Under the pieces are notes generated by a model. It was not told the DNA's origin and ran no database searches. It was given only the letters and a program-made list of their open reading frames with translations. Below are positions 8,344-17,700 of a DNA stretch of 64,000 nt, piece by piece. This DNA is from Lineus longissimus (Eukaryota; Nemertea; Pilidiophora; Heteronemertea; Lineidae): assembly GCF_910592395.1 (NCBI RefSeq), contig NC_088308.1, forward strand, positions 12,231,001-12,295,000. The letters run 5' to 3'. The position numbers and the translations under genes were made by a program. Position 1 is the first letter of the stretch; each line of letters begins with the position of its first letter.

Positions 8344-10534
8344 CAGTGAGACCAAGTCGTACGCTAAAACTGGCAGCAAGAAGAAAAGTGATTTGTTGGT
8401 GTTGATTGAAAAGATTGCCTTCGCTACAACTGAGGCTCAGTATGACAAACTGCATAATGAACTACAGAAGATCGCCCCTGCAAAGTTTTTGCAATATTAT
8501 GCCAAGAACTGGCACAATTGCAGGCAGATGTGGGTTGCAGCCTGGCGAAAAGAGGCAGTGACACTTGGGAATCGCACGACGAACAGGCTAGAGTCATTCC
8601 ACCAAAAGCTGAAGATGGTCATGAAATCATCGGACTCTATGGCATCCTGCATGGAACATTTGATCAAGTTCAGTAACTTGAAGGAAGTGGAGATGATGCA
8701 CAAGAAATCTATTTCAGTGTCTTCAGTGTCATATTGTACCACCGAAATGAATGAAACCACTAGGGCCATCTATGCCAGCTGTACGCCATATGCTGCCAAG
8801 CACATTATTGACTCTATTTCCAAAATGAAACTAATGAATGGACAGTATGCTTGTGAACGAGTAGAAGATGGATTTGACATCCGCCATGTAACGAGCAGTG
8901 AAGCATTCCACAAGGTGAATTCAGATATGAACTCCTGTTCCTGCACCTTTTCATCAACCATGCTCTTGCCATGTAAGCACATTTTCTTTGTGCAACAACA
9001 GCAAGCATGTTCCTCTCCTGTTCTACTGTATTGTGATACCCTCACTGGTGAACGATGGAAGCTACGTTCTCAGATGTTTATGTTTGAAAGTGCCACGCTC
9101 CGACCCACAATCAGCACTGTTGCTGTTCTAAAGAAGACAAAGGAAACACGAATCCTGAATTGGAACCAGAAGTATAGTCGCGCGAATGTTATTTGCAAAG
9201 ACATTGCTAGCGCTATGGCGCAACATGGCCAGAAAGTCTTCGATCAGTATTTGGCTCAATTTGAACGTCTACGGGAGCTTATAGTCCGCGGTAGTTCGCT
9301 TCAGGTTGTTGAAGTCGTGCAAGAATCATCAGACTCTGTGAACATTGAGAATGCAGTTGAAGTGCAAGAATCATCAGACTCTGTGAACGTTGAGAATGCA
9401 GTTGAAGTGCAAGAATCATCAGACTCAGTGAACGTTGAGAATGCAGTTGAAGTGCAAGAATCATCAGACTCAGTGAACATTGAGAATGCCATGAATGCAG
9501 TTGAAGTGAAAGAATCATCAGACTCGGTGAACATTGAGGTAGAAGTAGTGGAAAGAGAAAAGTGTCCTGACCTGCCTGGTGACTCCCCCATGGTTATTGA
9601 TAGCAAAAACGACTCCTCAACCAACGGTGAACAAATTGCTGATTCTGATCTGAAAGAATACTGTCCTGACGTGCCTGTTGACTCCCCCATGGATACGGTT
9701 GATAGCAACAACAACACCTTGCCTGATTTGAACAAGTTTAACGTTGATAGCAACAACAACACCCTGTCTCAGTCTGACTTGCAGAAGTTAAACGTTCTCC
9801 TGAGTTGTGAAGCTAAGACAGCTGCCCCATCTTCATTTTCTGAAATACTACAAAATAGACCAGACATTCACCTGCCTGTGAAACTGAAGGTACGAGGCCG
9901 TCCAAAGGGGAGTAAGCAATCTGGAACGCCGAAGACAAAGAAATCTGAGAAGAAACCTGTGGGGCCAAAAAAGAGAAAAGAGACCAAATCTGGGTGTAGG
10001 CAGAAGAAGGCTAAAACGGTGAAGAGTAAGACAGGTGCTGAAATGGCTGCAGAAAAAGACAAGATTGAAAAGAGACGGAAGTTCTTAGAAAAGTGTGAGC
10101 TGCTTGATACTGGAGTTGTACGCAGTTTGTATGACGAGTGCCTCAAACTTGGGATAAGGTCTGCATTTCGTAGTATTAAGAGTCTCTTGTCGAGCCAGGT
10201 TACTGGTGCCTACTCCCTCCTGAATACTACCGACGAGGAAGAAATAATTGAAACAATCCCCTACGTTGCCTGGCAGTTCAAAAAAGAAAAGACTGATGTA
10301 GATGTGCTGATGTTGGTTTCTGGTGTTCTTACCAGATCGTTTGAATATGAAATTGACCCATTAGTGATGTTGGAAACGTTGAAAGCAGCCCCAAACCACA
10401 TGAATAACTATGCCAACTACACAAGGGTAGCTGATGCAGATAAGGGAAAAGACATCAACCTTTATGTCGGCAACAACAGTTTGAAGAGAGATGACCTAAA
10501 CACACTGAAACCAGAGGCGTGTTTAAATGATCAG
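8309..10534 (+). CDS. MULE C-half, SWIM zinc finger, Ser/Asp repeats, AT-hook
   Basis: The frame runs from 8,309 (LCLFHVFKTM) to the donor GTATGT at 10,535; an ATG at 8,339 could start it. In order: TNRLESFHQKLK (the Glu of the DDE set, about 8,585); a SWIM finger CSCTFSSTMLLPCKH (8,934-8,980), which binds DNA or protein in MULE and ZSWIM families; five 15-residue repeats with VEVQESSDSVN (9,307-9,539); a duplicated CPD(L/V)P-DSPM motif; an AT-hook RGRPKGSK (about 9,895) with a long Lys-rich tail; and the start of a Ulp1 protease (LKPEACLNDQ). The protein would be nuclear. The whole reads like a transposase-derived DNA-binding protein fused to a SUMO protease. Confidence 0.75.
9307..9539 (+). 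repeat. 45-bp coding tandem repeat, five copies
   Basis: A 45-bp unit (GAAGTGCAAGAATCATCAGA and on) is repeated about five times in frame; the last copy carries a small insertion (AMNAVEV). Each copy encodes a V-E-V core followed by QESSDS, which resembles a SUMO-interacting motif with an acidic/phosphorylatable tail. The copies are nearly identical, which suggests recent expansion. Confidence 0.8.
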
Positions 10535-10764
10535 GTATGTATTTGATGTACTTGTTGGACTAAGAAATATATGATTTTCATTGATCACATGGAACAAAAC
10601 TGTATTGGTGTATGCGTGACTACATGTTGTAAATTACATACGGTCCTGAAAAGTGAAGAATGATTTGGTGAAGCAGGACGAGACTTGATTACTAATAATG
10701 GCTACCCCTTCCGTAATTTGTTCATGAATTGTTTAACATCAACTGTTTGTTCTTCAATTTTAAG

Positions 10765-10893
10765 GTCATCCATGCATACCTTGATATCTTGTCGAAGGAA
10801 GTGAATATGGAGAAACCAACAGTTCATGTTCTTCCAAGCTTCCTGGCCGTGATGTGGGAGAAGAATGACACATCTTCTTGGTTATATAAGCAG
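10765..10893 (+). CDS. Ulp1 protease exon 2
   Basis: Exon between TTTTAAG (acceptor ending 10,764) and CAG/GTACAG (donor at 10,894). 129 bp, phase 0 on both sides. It continues the substrate-binding start of the C48 protease fold (L-N-D-Q then V-I-H-A-Y-L). The intron before it is 230 bp. Confidence 0.75.
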
Positions 10894-11208
10894 GTACAGA
10901 TGTAGTGTAGTTTTGTTCATTCTGCTGTATCTAAATACTGTTATTTTACTGGCATGACAATACAATACAAACATACGTACTTTGGCAGAATTGTGACTAA
11001 ATGTTTGATGAAAGGATGAAAATATTCCAGGGATGCTTTCTGCTTCACATGATTCAAACATGATTTGCAATAATTTTACAGCAAATACATGTATCAGACA
11101 GCCGTATGTATCAGATACCCCCAACATGTATCAGACACCCCCAAAATTATGTGGCATTTTGAGTTTTTTATTCTCATTCAGTCATTGCCATTCTTTGTGT
11201 ATTTTCAG

Positions 11209-11363
11209 ATTCCACTGAGTAAGTTCAAATGGGTTCTTTTGCCCATTTGCACTAATGAACACTGGGTTCTCCTAGTTGCTGATATGGTAAATCATTCCGT
11301 TGGTGTGTTGGATTCACTGGATTTGCCTGACAGAAGATTCGAGTTGTACTTAACATCTTGGAG
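11209..11363 (+). CDS. Ulp1 protease exon 3 with catalytic His and Asp
   Basis: Exon between TATTTTCAG and GAG/GTGAGT. It encodes KWVLLPICTNEHWVLLV, where NEHW (11,254-11,265) holds the catalytic His, and GVLDSLD, which holds the catalytic Asp. This is the classic order in Ulp1/SENP cysteine proteases. The exon ends in phase 2. The intron before it contains a short repeat of ATGTATCAGA words (11,088-11,140). Confidence 0.8.
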
Positions 11364-11520
11364 GTGAGTACCTTTCGGGTCTACTTTTGTGTGATGAACT
11401 TGCTGCGATTTGCATTTTCATTTGGTATGCATGAAAACTAACTTACAATATTGCACCAAAAGTTCATATCCAGAATGCATTGAAAGTCAGATCCATTAAG
11501 TTCACTGTTTCCACTTGCAG

Positions 11521-11623
11521 TTTATTCATGATTGCACGCGGTGACGACACTGAATGGACTGTGGCAAAGTACATGTGTAGCAAGCAGGATGATAACACAA
11601 GTTGTGGGGTGTTTGTCATGATG
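11521..11623 (+). CDS. Ulp1 protease exon 4 with catalytic Gln and Cys
   Basis: Exon between CCACTTGCAG and ATG/GTAAGT. KQDDNTSCGVFVMM holds the oxyanion-hole Gln and the nucleophile Cys (TSCG, about 11,598-11,609). The phase joins cleanly with the exon before (the split codon makes a Ser). With exon 3 the full His-Asp-Gln-Cys set of a C48 protease is present, so this half of the gene looks functional. Confidence 0.8.
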
Positions 11624-11954
11624 GTAAGTGATTCCGAGGACAAGCTAATATTACTTAAGTTTAGATCGAAAACTCTTAGATAACTTTCAGACCATTCAAC
11701 AAAACATAACAACAAAATCTTCACTCCTGGTTTGTCATGTGTACATGTATGAGTTACATCTAACATGTACATGATGTAGGTCAGTTTTTGTAAAATTTGT
11801 AGTGGTGGAAAAGACTTGGGGTATGACATGTATGACTAGTTGTATATACCCAACAGCAAATATAGTAGTTTGAGAACACTGCAACTGGGGACAAGTGTAA
11901 AGTTCCATGGCTTTATACACGTGTTTCTTATAATTGTTTTTGTTTAATTTCAAG

Positions 11955-12224
11955 AATGCAGAGTCGCTGTTGAAAGGTGTTCCTCCGTTTGTGATGAGGC
12001 AGTGGCATTGTGATGGTTACCGAAGATACGCCCTAGGAAAACTACTAAGTCATGCCAAAACGAATGATGAAATCATCTGCGATATGCCATTCTGCAACAA
12101 GCCATCAGGAGAGGATATTGCATGGTTGCAATGTGACTACTGCAATTGGTGGTTCCACAATGAATGTGTTGCGTTAGCTGAAACTCCAGCCGTTTACAAG
12201 TGCCTTATTTGTATGGTGTACTAG
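11955..12224 (+). CDS. Terminal exon: end of Ulp1 fold and PHD finger
   Basis: Exon from the acceptor TTTAATTTCAAG to the stop TAG at 12,222-12,224. After about 35 residues that end the protease comes a PHD-type finger: CDMPFC, WLQCDYC, WWFHNEC, YKCLIC (C4HC3). PHD fingers read histone tails, in particular methylated H3K4. A reader at the end of a SUMO protease would place deconjugation at chromatin. No clear AATAAA follows before the minisatellite. Confidence 0.75.
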   Translation, partial: NAESLLKGVPPFVMRQWHCDGYRRYALGKLLSHAKTNDEIICDMPFCNKPSGEDIAWLQCDYCNWWFHNECVALAETPAVYKCLICMVY

Positions 12225-12228
12225 TATG

Positions 12229-13070
12229 GTGTACTAGAACTCTACTCTAACTACTGCTGATGTTAGGTTTGGGCTTCTGCCACATAATATTGCGTCAAAG
12301 CCTAGTGCGGGGGCTCCACCAGTCAAAGCCTAGTGTAGGCTTCATATTTCTTTTAACTCTATACTGCTGATGTTAGTTTTAACTTGTTTTGGGCTTCTGC
12401 CACATAATATTGCTCCACCAGTCAAAGCCTAGTGCGGGGCTCCACCAGTCAAAGCCTAGTGTAGGCTTCATATCTTTTAACTCTATACTGCTGATGTTAG
12501 TTTTAACTTGTTTTGGGCTTCTGCCACATAATATTGCTCCACCAGTCAAAGCCTAGTGCGGGGCTCCACCAGTCAAAGCCTAGTGTAGGCTTCATATCTT
12601 TTAACTCTATACTGCTGATGTTAGTTTTAACTTGTTTTGGGCTTCTGCCACATAATATTGCTCCACCAGTCAAAGCCTAGTGCGGAGCTCCACCAGTCAA
12701 AGCCTAGTGTAGGCTTCATATCTTTTAACTCTATACTGCTGATGTTAGTTTTAACTTGTTTTGGGCTTCTGCCACATAATATTGCTCCACCAGTCAAAGC
12801 CTAGTGCGGGGCTCCACCAGTCAAAGCCTAGTGTAGGCTTCATATCTTTTAACTCTAATACTGCTGATGTTAGTTTTAACTTGTTTTGGGCTTCTGCCAC
12901 ATAATATTGCTCCACCAGTCAAAGCCTAGTGCGGGAGCTCCACCAGTCAAAGCCTAGTGTAGGCTTCATATCTTTTAACTCTATACTGCTGATGTTTGTT
13001 TTAACTTGTTTTGGGCTTCTGCCACATAATATTGCTCCACCAGTCAAAGTCAAAGTGTAGGCTTCATATT
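12229..13070 (+). repeat. 124-bp minisatellite after the gene, about six copies
   Basis: Units begin CTCTATACTGCTGATGTTAG at 12,358, 12,481, 12,605, 12,729, about 12,853 and 12,979, period 123-126 bp, with a decayed copy at each end. Each contains two copies of CCACCAGTCAAAGCCTAGTG. Probably part of the 3' untranslated region of the gene that stops at 12,224. Confidence 0.9.
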
Positions 13071-14253
13071 TCTTTTGACAAAACTGCTGATGTTAGTTTT
13101 ATCATTCTTGTTTGGTTTTATCTGTCATATACTGTAACTGCTCCTCATAGCCATCCATTGAAGAACCGTCATTTGCAGAACTTGGCAATGGGATGGCCTA
13201 GATAAGCAGCTATAGTACATGTGCAGGACTTAAGCCCAGTGTAGGCTTCATATTTTTTTAACAATACTGCTGATGTCAGCTTTATCATTTTCGTTGGCTG
13301 TAACTGCTCCATCCTGTGTTTAGAAAAACCTTTAATGAGTCAAACATTTACATTGTAGACCCGACCCTTCATTAGTAGAACTTGACAATGTGATGGCTTA
13401 GAGGTGCAGTTACAGTAGGCCAACAGTCTTCATATCATGTTTTAGCAATACTGTCTGCTTATGTGAGCTGTTTTAATTTTTGTTGAAACATGTGTACATG
13501 TACTAGTATATCAGCTTACTGCCTCCATATTTCTCTGAACATAACTAATTGAGAACAGTAATATTGTAATATTTGCATTTTCATTTGTGTTGATGAATAT
13601 TTCAATCATAGAATACAATACCGGTATTGAATGCTCTCTATAAAAACTACTTTTTTATAAGGAAAAGTAATAATAACCATAAGGAATTATTGAAATCCTA
13701 TTTGTTTCGTTGCTTGTTTGCTTTTATTCACATTGCTACACTGTGCGGTCAGTCTGTACCAATAGGAATTGGCAGGTTGCCCCCTCCTGCTGCTACACTT
13801 CAGAATGAGACTAGATAGAGAAATTCATGAAAGATGGTGAAGCCACTTGACTTGGTCGGTTTCCCCTGATGCCCCATCCTGCTACACTACTCGACAAGCC
13901 TACATGTATAGAGGAGTGTCATCCCTTCCCTGCCCACCTAGTATAAATTGGGGTCAATGGACAATAACACCATAGTAACCATTGTAGACAGCTTTGGGAA
14001 AGCAACCAACCTCGTCCCCATGTGTCTTTTAAAGGGGGCCCCTGGAGACGAGGTTGGATGGAAGTATCGATTGGTTCCTGATTTCTCCGCTAGGGTAGGA
14101 AAGGATTGGATCGGTAATGGCAATCTCCAACGCAGAGGTCAGTGCAATTTAAAAAGCGGAACACTTGGCACGGCGCGGTTGCGGTAATGGCTCAATTTTA
14201 TTCGTTTCTTTATCGATCTGGAGCGAAGTTTTCAATGACCTATTTGAATGAGG
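13071..14253. other. Non-coding; decayed repeat edge and one hairpin
   Basis: Up to about 13,460 faint traces of the minisatellite persist (CTGCTGATGT, AGGCTTCATAT). Further right I see only short ORFs and a hairpin at 14,006-14,056 with arms CCAACCTCGTCCCC and GGAGACGAGGTTGG (one mismatch). Confidence 0.5.
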
Positions 14254-14254
14254 T

Positions 14255-14281
14255 TATTGAACACGACCGTCGTGTCCGCAG
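14255..14281 (+). repeat. Second copy of the TATTGA-CACGACCGTCGTGT motif
   Basis: TATTGAACACGACCGTCGTG followed by TCCGCAG repeats the stretch at 871-896 (TATTGACACGACCGTCGTGT, then CTGCAG) with one insertion and one substitution. The core is palindromic. The pair brackets the whole gene region. Confidence 0.6.
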
Positions 14282-14342
14282 TGATGCAGGGTAAGACTTG
14301 CAGCCACGACGGCCGTGCCACGGTACGGTCGGGTCCGCAATA

Positions 14343-15420
14343 CAGTGGAACCCCGGTTGGCGACCACCCCGCTAACGCGACCACCCCGCTAACGCGACCA
14401 CGATTCTCCGGTCCCGAATGGTTTCCTCTCTAATTACCATTAAGAGACCCCCCCTAAGACGACCACCCCGGTACCCCGACCGCGACCACTGGCTTGGCCG
14501 GTCCCAAACTGAAAATCAACCCCGCTAACCCGACCACCAGGCCTAATTGCCGTAATCGGTCGCGACCGCGGCATAGTAATTAGCACCTCGCTGCCAAGCT
14601 TTGTTGGACGGGGACAATGGCCATGGGAATACATATGAAAACAAAAAATACAATGTGATTTTGCAGGTATGATCAATTGTATAAGTGTAAATGAATAAAT
14701 AAACTTTCTTTTTCTAACGTTTTCATGGTTTGTTTTCATCACTGAGCCAGTTCAGTACCAGACATGCGCACTCAGCAGCAGCAGCAAAATCATGTGATTT
14801 GCGTGATTTGCATATGAACTTATAATAAACGGCGGGTAGTTTGAAGACCACACTTATGACAATAACAAGCTTGCGAGACGTTTGAATGTTTTATGATATG
14901 GAGAACTTGGTTGATTTACTACAGTATCATTTTATATTTCTTTAAATATTTTGACTGAAAATAGATTTGATTAAAACTGTAGCATTACTCAACTCATCAT
15001 TCACGTGGAATCATACGACAAGTTTACTTCAATCGTCACAAACAGTCGGGTACATGGAGGATGATTCACCAAATTGCCCGCAAATGCGTCACGTCGGGCA
15101 GATAATGAAACTTTGTGGATAAAATGAGTTACAAAATTACCTTTTCTAACTCATTCTGAGAATGTAACATGTAATTTTATCGACGAACAGTTCTTGCGAG
15201 GCATGATAACACTAACAGAACTTTGGAGCGTGCATCATCTCAATCAAGCAGCGTTGCTATGGTAGTACAGCGTACACACGCCATGCAGTCGGCAATTTTG
15301 GCGGGAAAAATCATCATGTATTTCGTCTGGGGATTCCCAACCCCGGTAACGCGACCACCCCGGTAACACGACCACTCCGACCACAGTCCCATGAGTGGTC
15401 GTGTTACCGGGGTTCCACTG
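14343..15420. mobile_element. Non-autonomous pogo/Tigger-like DNA element
   Basis: Both ends read CAGTGGAACCCCGGT in inverted orientation, and TA flanks both sides (14,341-14,342 and 15,421-15,422), as expected for the Tc1/mariner-pogo group. Inside the ends lie subterminal repeats of GCTAACGCGACCACC and GGTAACACGACCAC in both orientations. The 1,078-bp interior has no transposase; it is a deletion derivative that depends on a related element elsewhere. Confidence 0.8.
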
Positions 15421-15422
15421 TA

Positions 15423-16086
15423 CTAAGTTTCATCGCTGCGGAGCAACTGCAGAATACCCGGGACACTCTGTGCTAAATGATAGGAATGTGTACATAATGT
15501 ACAGAGGGACAGAGTGTACATAATGTACAGAGCTACTACTGTCCCGGCTTTTCTGCAGTTAGGCCTTTATTTGAGATACGAGCGCCACCAAACGTCTATT
15601 TGAGTGTATGTCTATTTGAAAAGCGCTACCATTACCAAACGTCTATTCGAGTCATAACACGACATAATTCACAAAATGTCTATTTGAGACAACCTCTAGT
15701 CTATTCATGCGGAAATAACCGCCCATACGTACTCGATACGAACACGTTTTTTCTGAGTAATGGCCGCTGATGAGAGAGATAAGGCGGTAAAAGAAAGCTT
15801 CTTCGAAGTTTGTTTTTTTTTAGTTTTATCGTCTAAAGTTTTAAGACTAATTATTTTATGGGCCATGGCGAAAAAAGGTTACTCACTATCCATGCCAGGA
15901 AATGGCAAAGGTTGTGCACCCAGCTGCTGCTCAAGGGCATATTCTATATCGAAAACGATGTTATCGACGTTTGCTATGATCTCCTGCATATTTCAAGCTA
16001 AAGTTTAGCACAAATTATCAAAAAGTGTCGGACAAACTCAACCAAAACTTAAATTCTGCTAATTTCCGTTTTTGATGCATTGTGGG
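15423..16086. other. Non-coding, short local repeats
   Basis: Holds two copies of GTGTACATAATGTACAGAG (about 15,489-15,530) and several ACGTCTATTTGAG words (15,590-15,700). No gene recognised. Confidence 0.5.
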
Positions 16087-16087
16087 T

Positions 16088-16143
16088 GGGATCAGCGTTT
16101 CGCTCCCTAATCTTTTCGCCCCCAGTCGTTTCGCTCCCTGAGA
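16088..16143 (-). repeat. Dispersed repeat with GGGAGCGAAACGAC motif
   Basis: About 56 bp; on the minus strand it reads AGGGAGCGAAACGACTGGGG, then GCGAAAAG, then GGGAGCGAAACG. A close relative lies in the opposite orientation at 63,048-63,100. Probably the edge of a widespread short element; its full extent is not clear. Confidence 0.5.
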
Positions 16144-16512
16144 CTTTTGGTTGGGAAACCTTGCACAGAAAGTTCTCGCGCTATAAATCTCAAAACAACA
16201 ACAATCCTCCGCTACCGCGACCTCTCCTAATATAAACCGAAGACAGTAACATTACTGTAAAACAACGAGACGTTGCTACAACCTTCGTCTTTGTGGCATA
16301 CAATACAAGTCTCACTTCTGGATATTAGGGATCAGTTATTGATTCACTTGACAAATGTGATCCTTAAATTCATACGCTCTATCTGAGGCGCTGATTTTGT
16401 GACTCGGATTGTGCAGCGATGGCTTGAAGAATATTAGTGCAAGAGGCATCAATGTGTTGCTAGCGATGTCTAGTTGTGTCTAGTATAATAAAAAGTGAAC
16501 ATAAGAGCCTAA

Positions 16513-17700
16513 TATGTAAAGAGCAATCTCTAGTGAACTCACACAACTGTTTGACATGGGGGAGCCCCCAAACCCCCGCCCTTCTGACATATATAGCCAG
16601 CACGTTGGGGGATGAGTCCCCCAAACCCCCTCCCCCGTTCTCTGAAAGTGACAGGTTTTAGTCAGTACATTGGAGGGAAGGCCCCCCCCCCCCCCAACTC
16701 CCCCCATTGGACTCTAAAAATAGAATTCCTTGGAGACGCTGAACAATAAGGCCCCATAAAGAAATAGCTAGTCCCCGCCCCGGTAGCTGTCTCATATCTG
16801 CTGAAAGAAGCAGCTCTTTGTGGTGAAATAATAATTGAATGCATGTCATGACACCCAGGAGCTTTTTCTCATTTCTGAAACAGTTGCATGGTTGGAATGA
16901 ATTTTCAAATCAGTCCGTCAAATCTCTATGCAATGAAAATTGAAATGTCACAACTGTCTCCACCGACGTTGTCCTGTATGTCCTAGCAGACGATTTTTAA
17001 ATAAATGATGTGATTGATATACTTGTAGATTGGAATGAATTATTTCTTCAATGATATGAAAGTTGAAAACCCTCTGACATGTCTGAGTACAAAAATGCAG
17101 AGGCAAGACACATCATGCATGTCATGACACCCTGGAGCTTTTTCTCATTTCTGAAACAGTTGCATGGTTGGAATGAATTTCCAAATCAGTCCGTCAAATC
17201 TCTATCCAAATGGAACTTTAAGACCACTCTATATTTGTGCAGTAGTGTTAAAACTGACTTTTTGAAGTAAAGTACGTAAATCAAGAAGAAGAGGACGTTT
17301 ACTTCGTCTGCAATGAAATGTCACAACTGTCTCCGCCGACGTTGTTGTCCTGTATGTTCTAGCAGACGATTTTTAGATAGATGATGTCCCACACCCGCAC
17401 TTCAGGACAGTGGCGCCGGTGTGAATAAATCTACTTGCGTGAATGGTCAATGGCTCATGACGTCATGAAATAATTGCGTCACGAGGAAGGAAACAATGGG
17501 AATCATGGTAACTGTGGTTGCGGTGCGTCGTGAAAGCAGGATCGGCAAGCGCGGCCCGTATGGAATGCGACAAACTGTACCGGAACCAGAATTGTCATGG
17601 GTCTGCACAAATTTTTTCAGATTCGATGGACATGATGGATATATGAATTTTGTTTACACTTTATACATACGTAACCATTACACTCACTACGTTGTGTGAG
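16513..17700 (+). repeat. Leading divergent unit of the inverted-arm array
   Basis: Holds one forward arm (from TAATATGTAAAGAGCAATCT to GCAGACGATTTTTA, about 16,513-17,376) followed by the 295-bp module in plus orientation (about 17,400-17,700). The arm is less similar to the others and has its own junction with the module (AGATAGATGATGTCCCACAC). It looks like the older founder next to the homogenised copies. Confidence 0.75.

Noticed and set aside
9301-9762. Minus-strand ORFs over the Ser/Asp repeats and AT-hook region
   Set aside because: They are shadows of the plus-strand gene; the 45-bp period keeps several frames open.
12229-13070. CRISPR-like regular repeats
   Set aside because: The unit is 124 bp, repeats touch each other without unique spacers, and the DNA is eukaryotic. 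It is a minisatellite.
14343-15420. Host gene with GC-rich promoter repeats
   Set aside because: The GCGACCACC repeats are subterminal parts of an element with inverted CAGTGGAACCCC ends and TA duplication.
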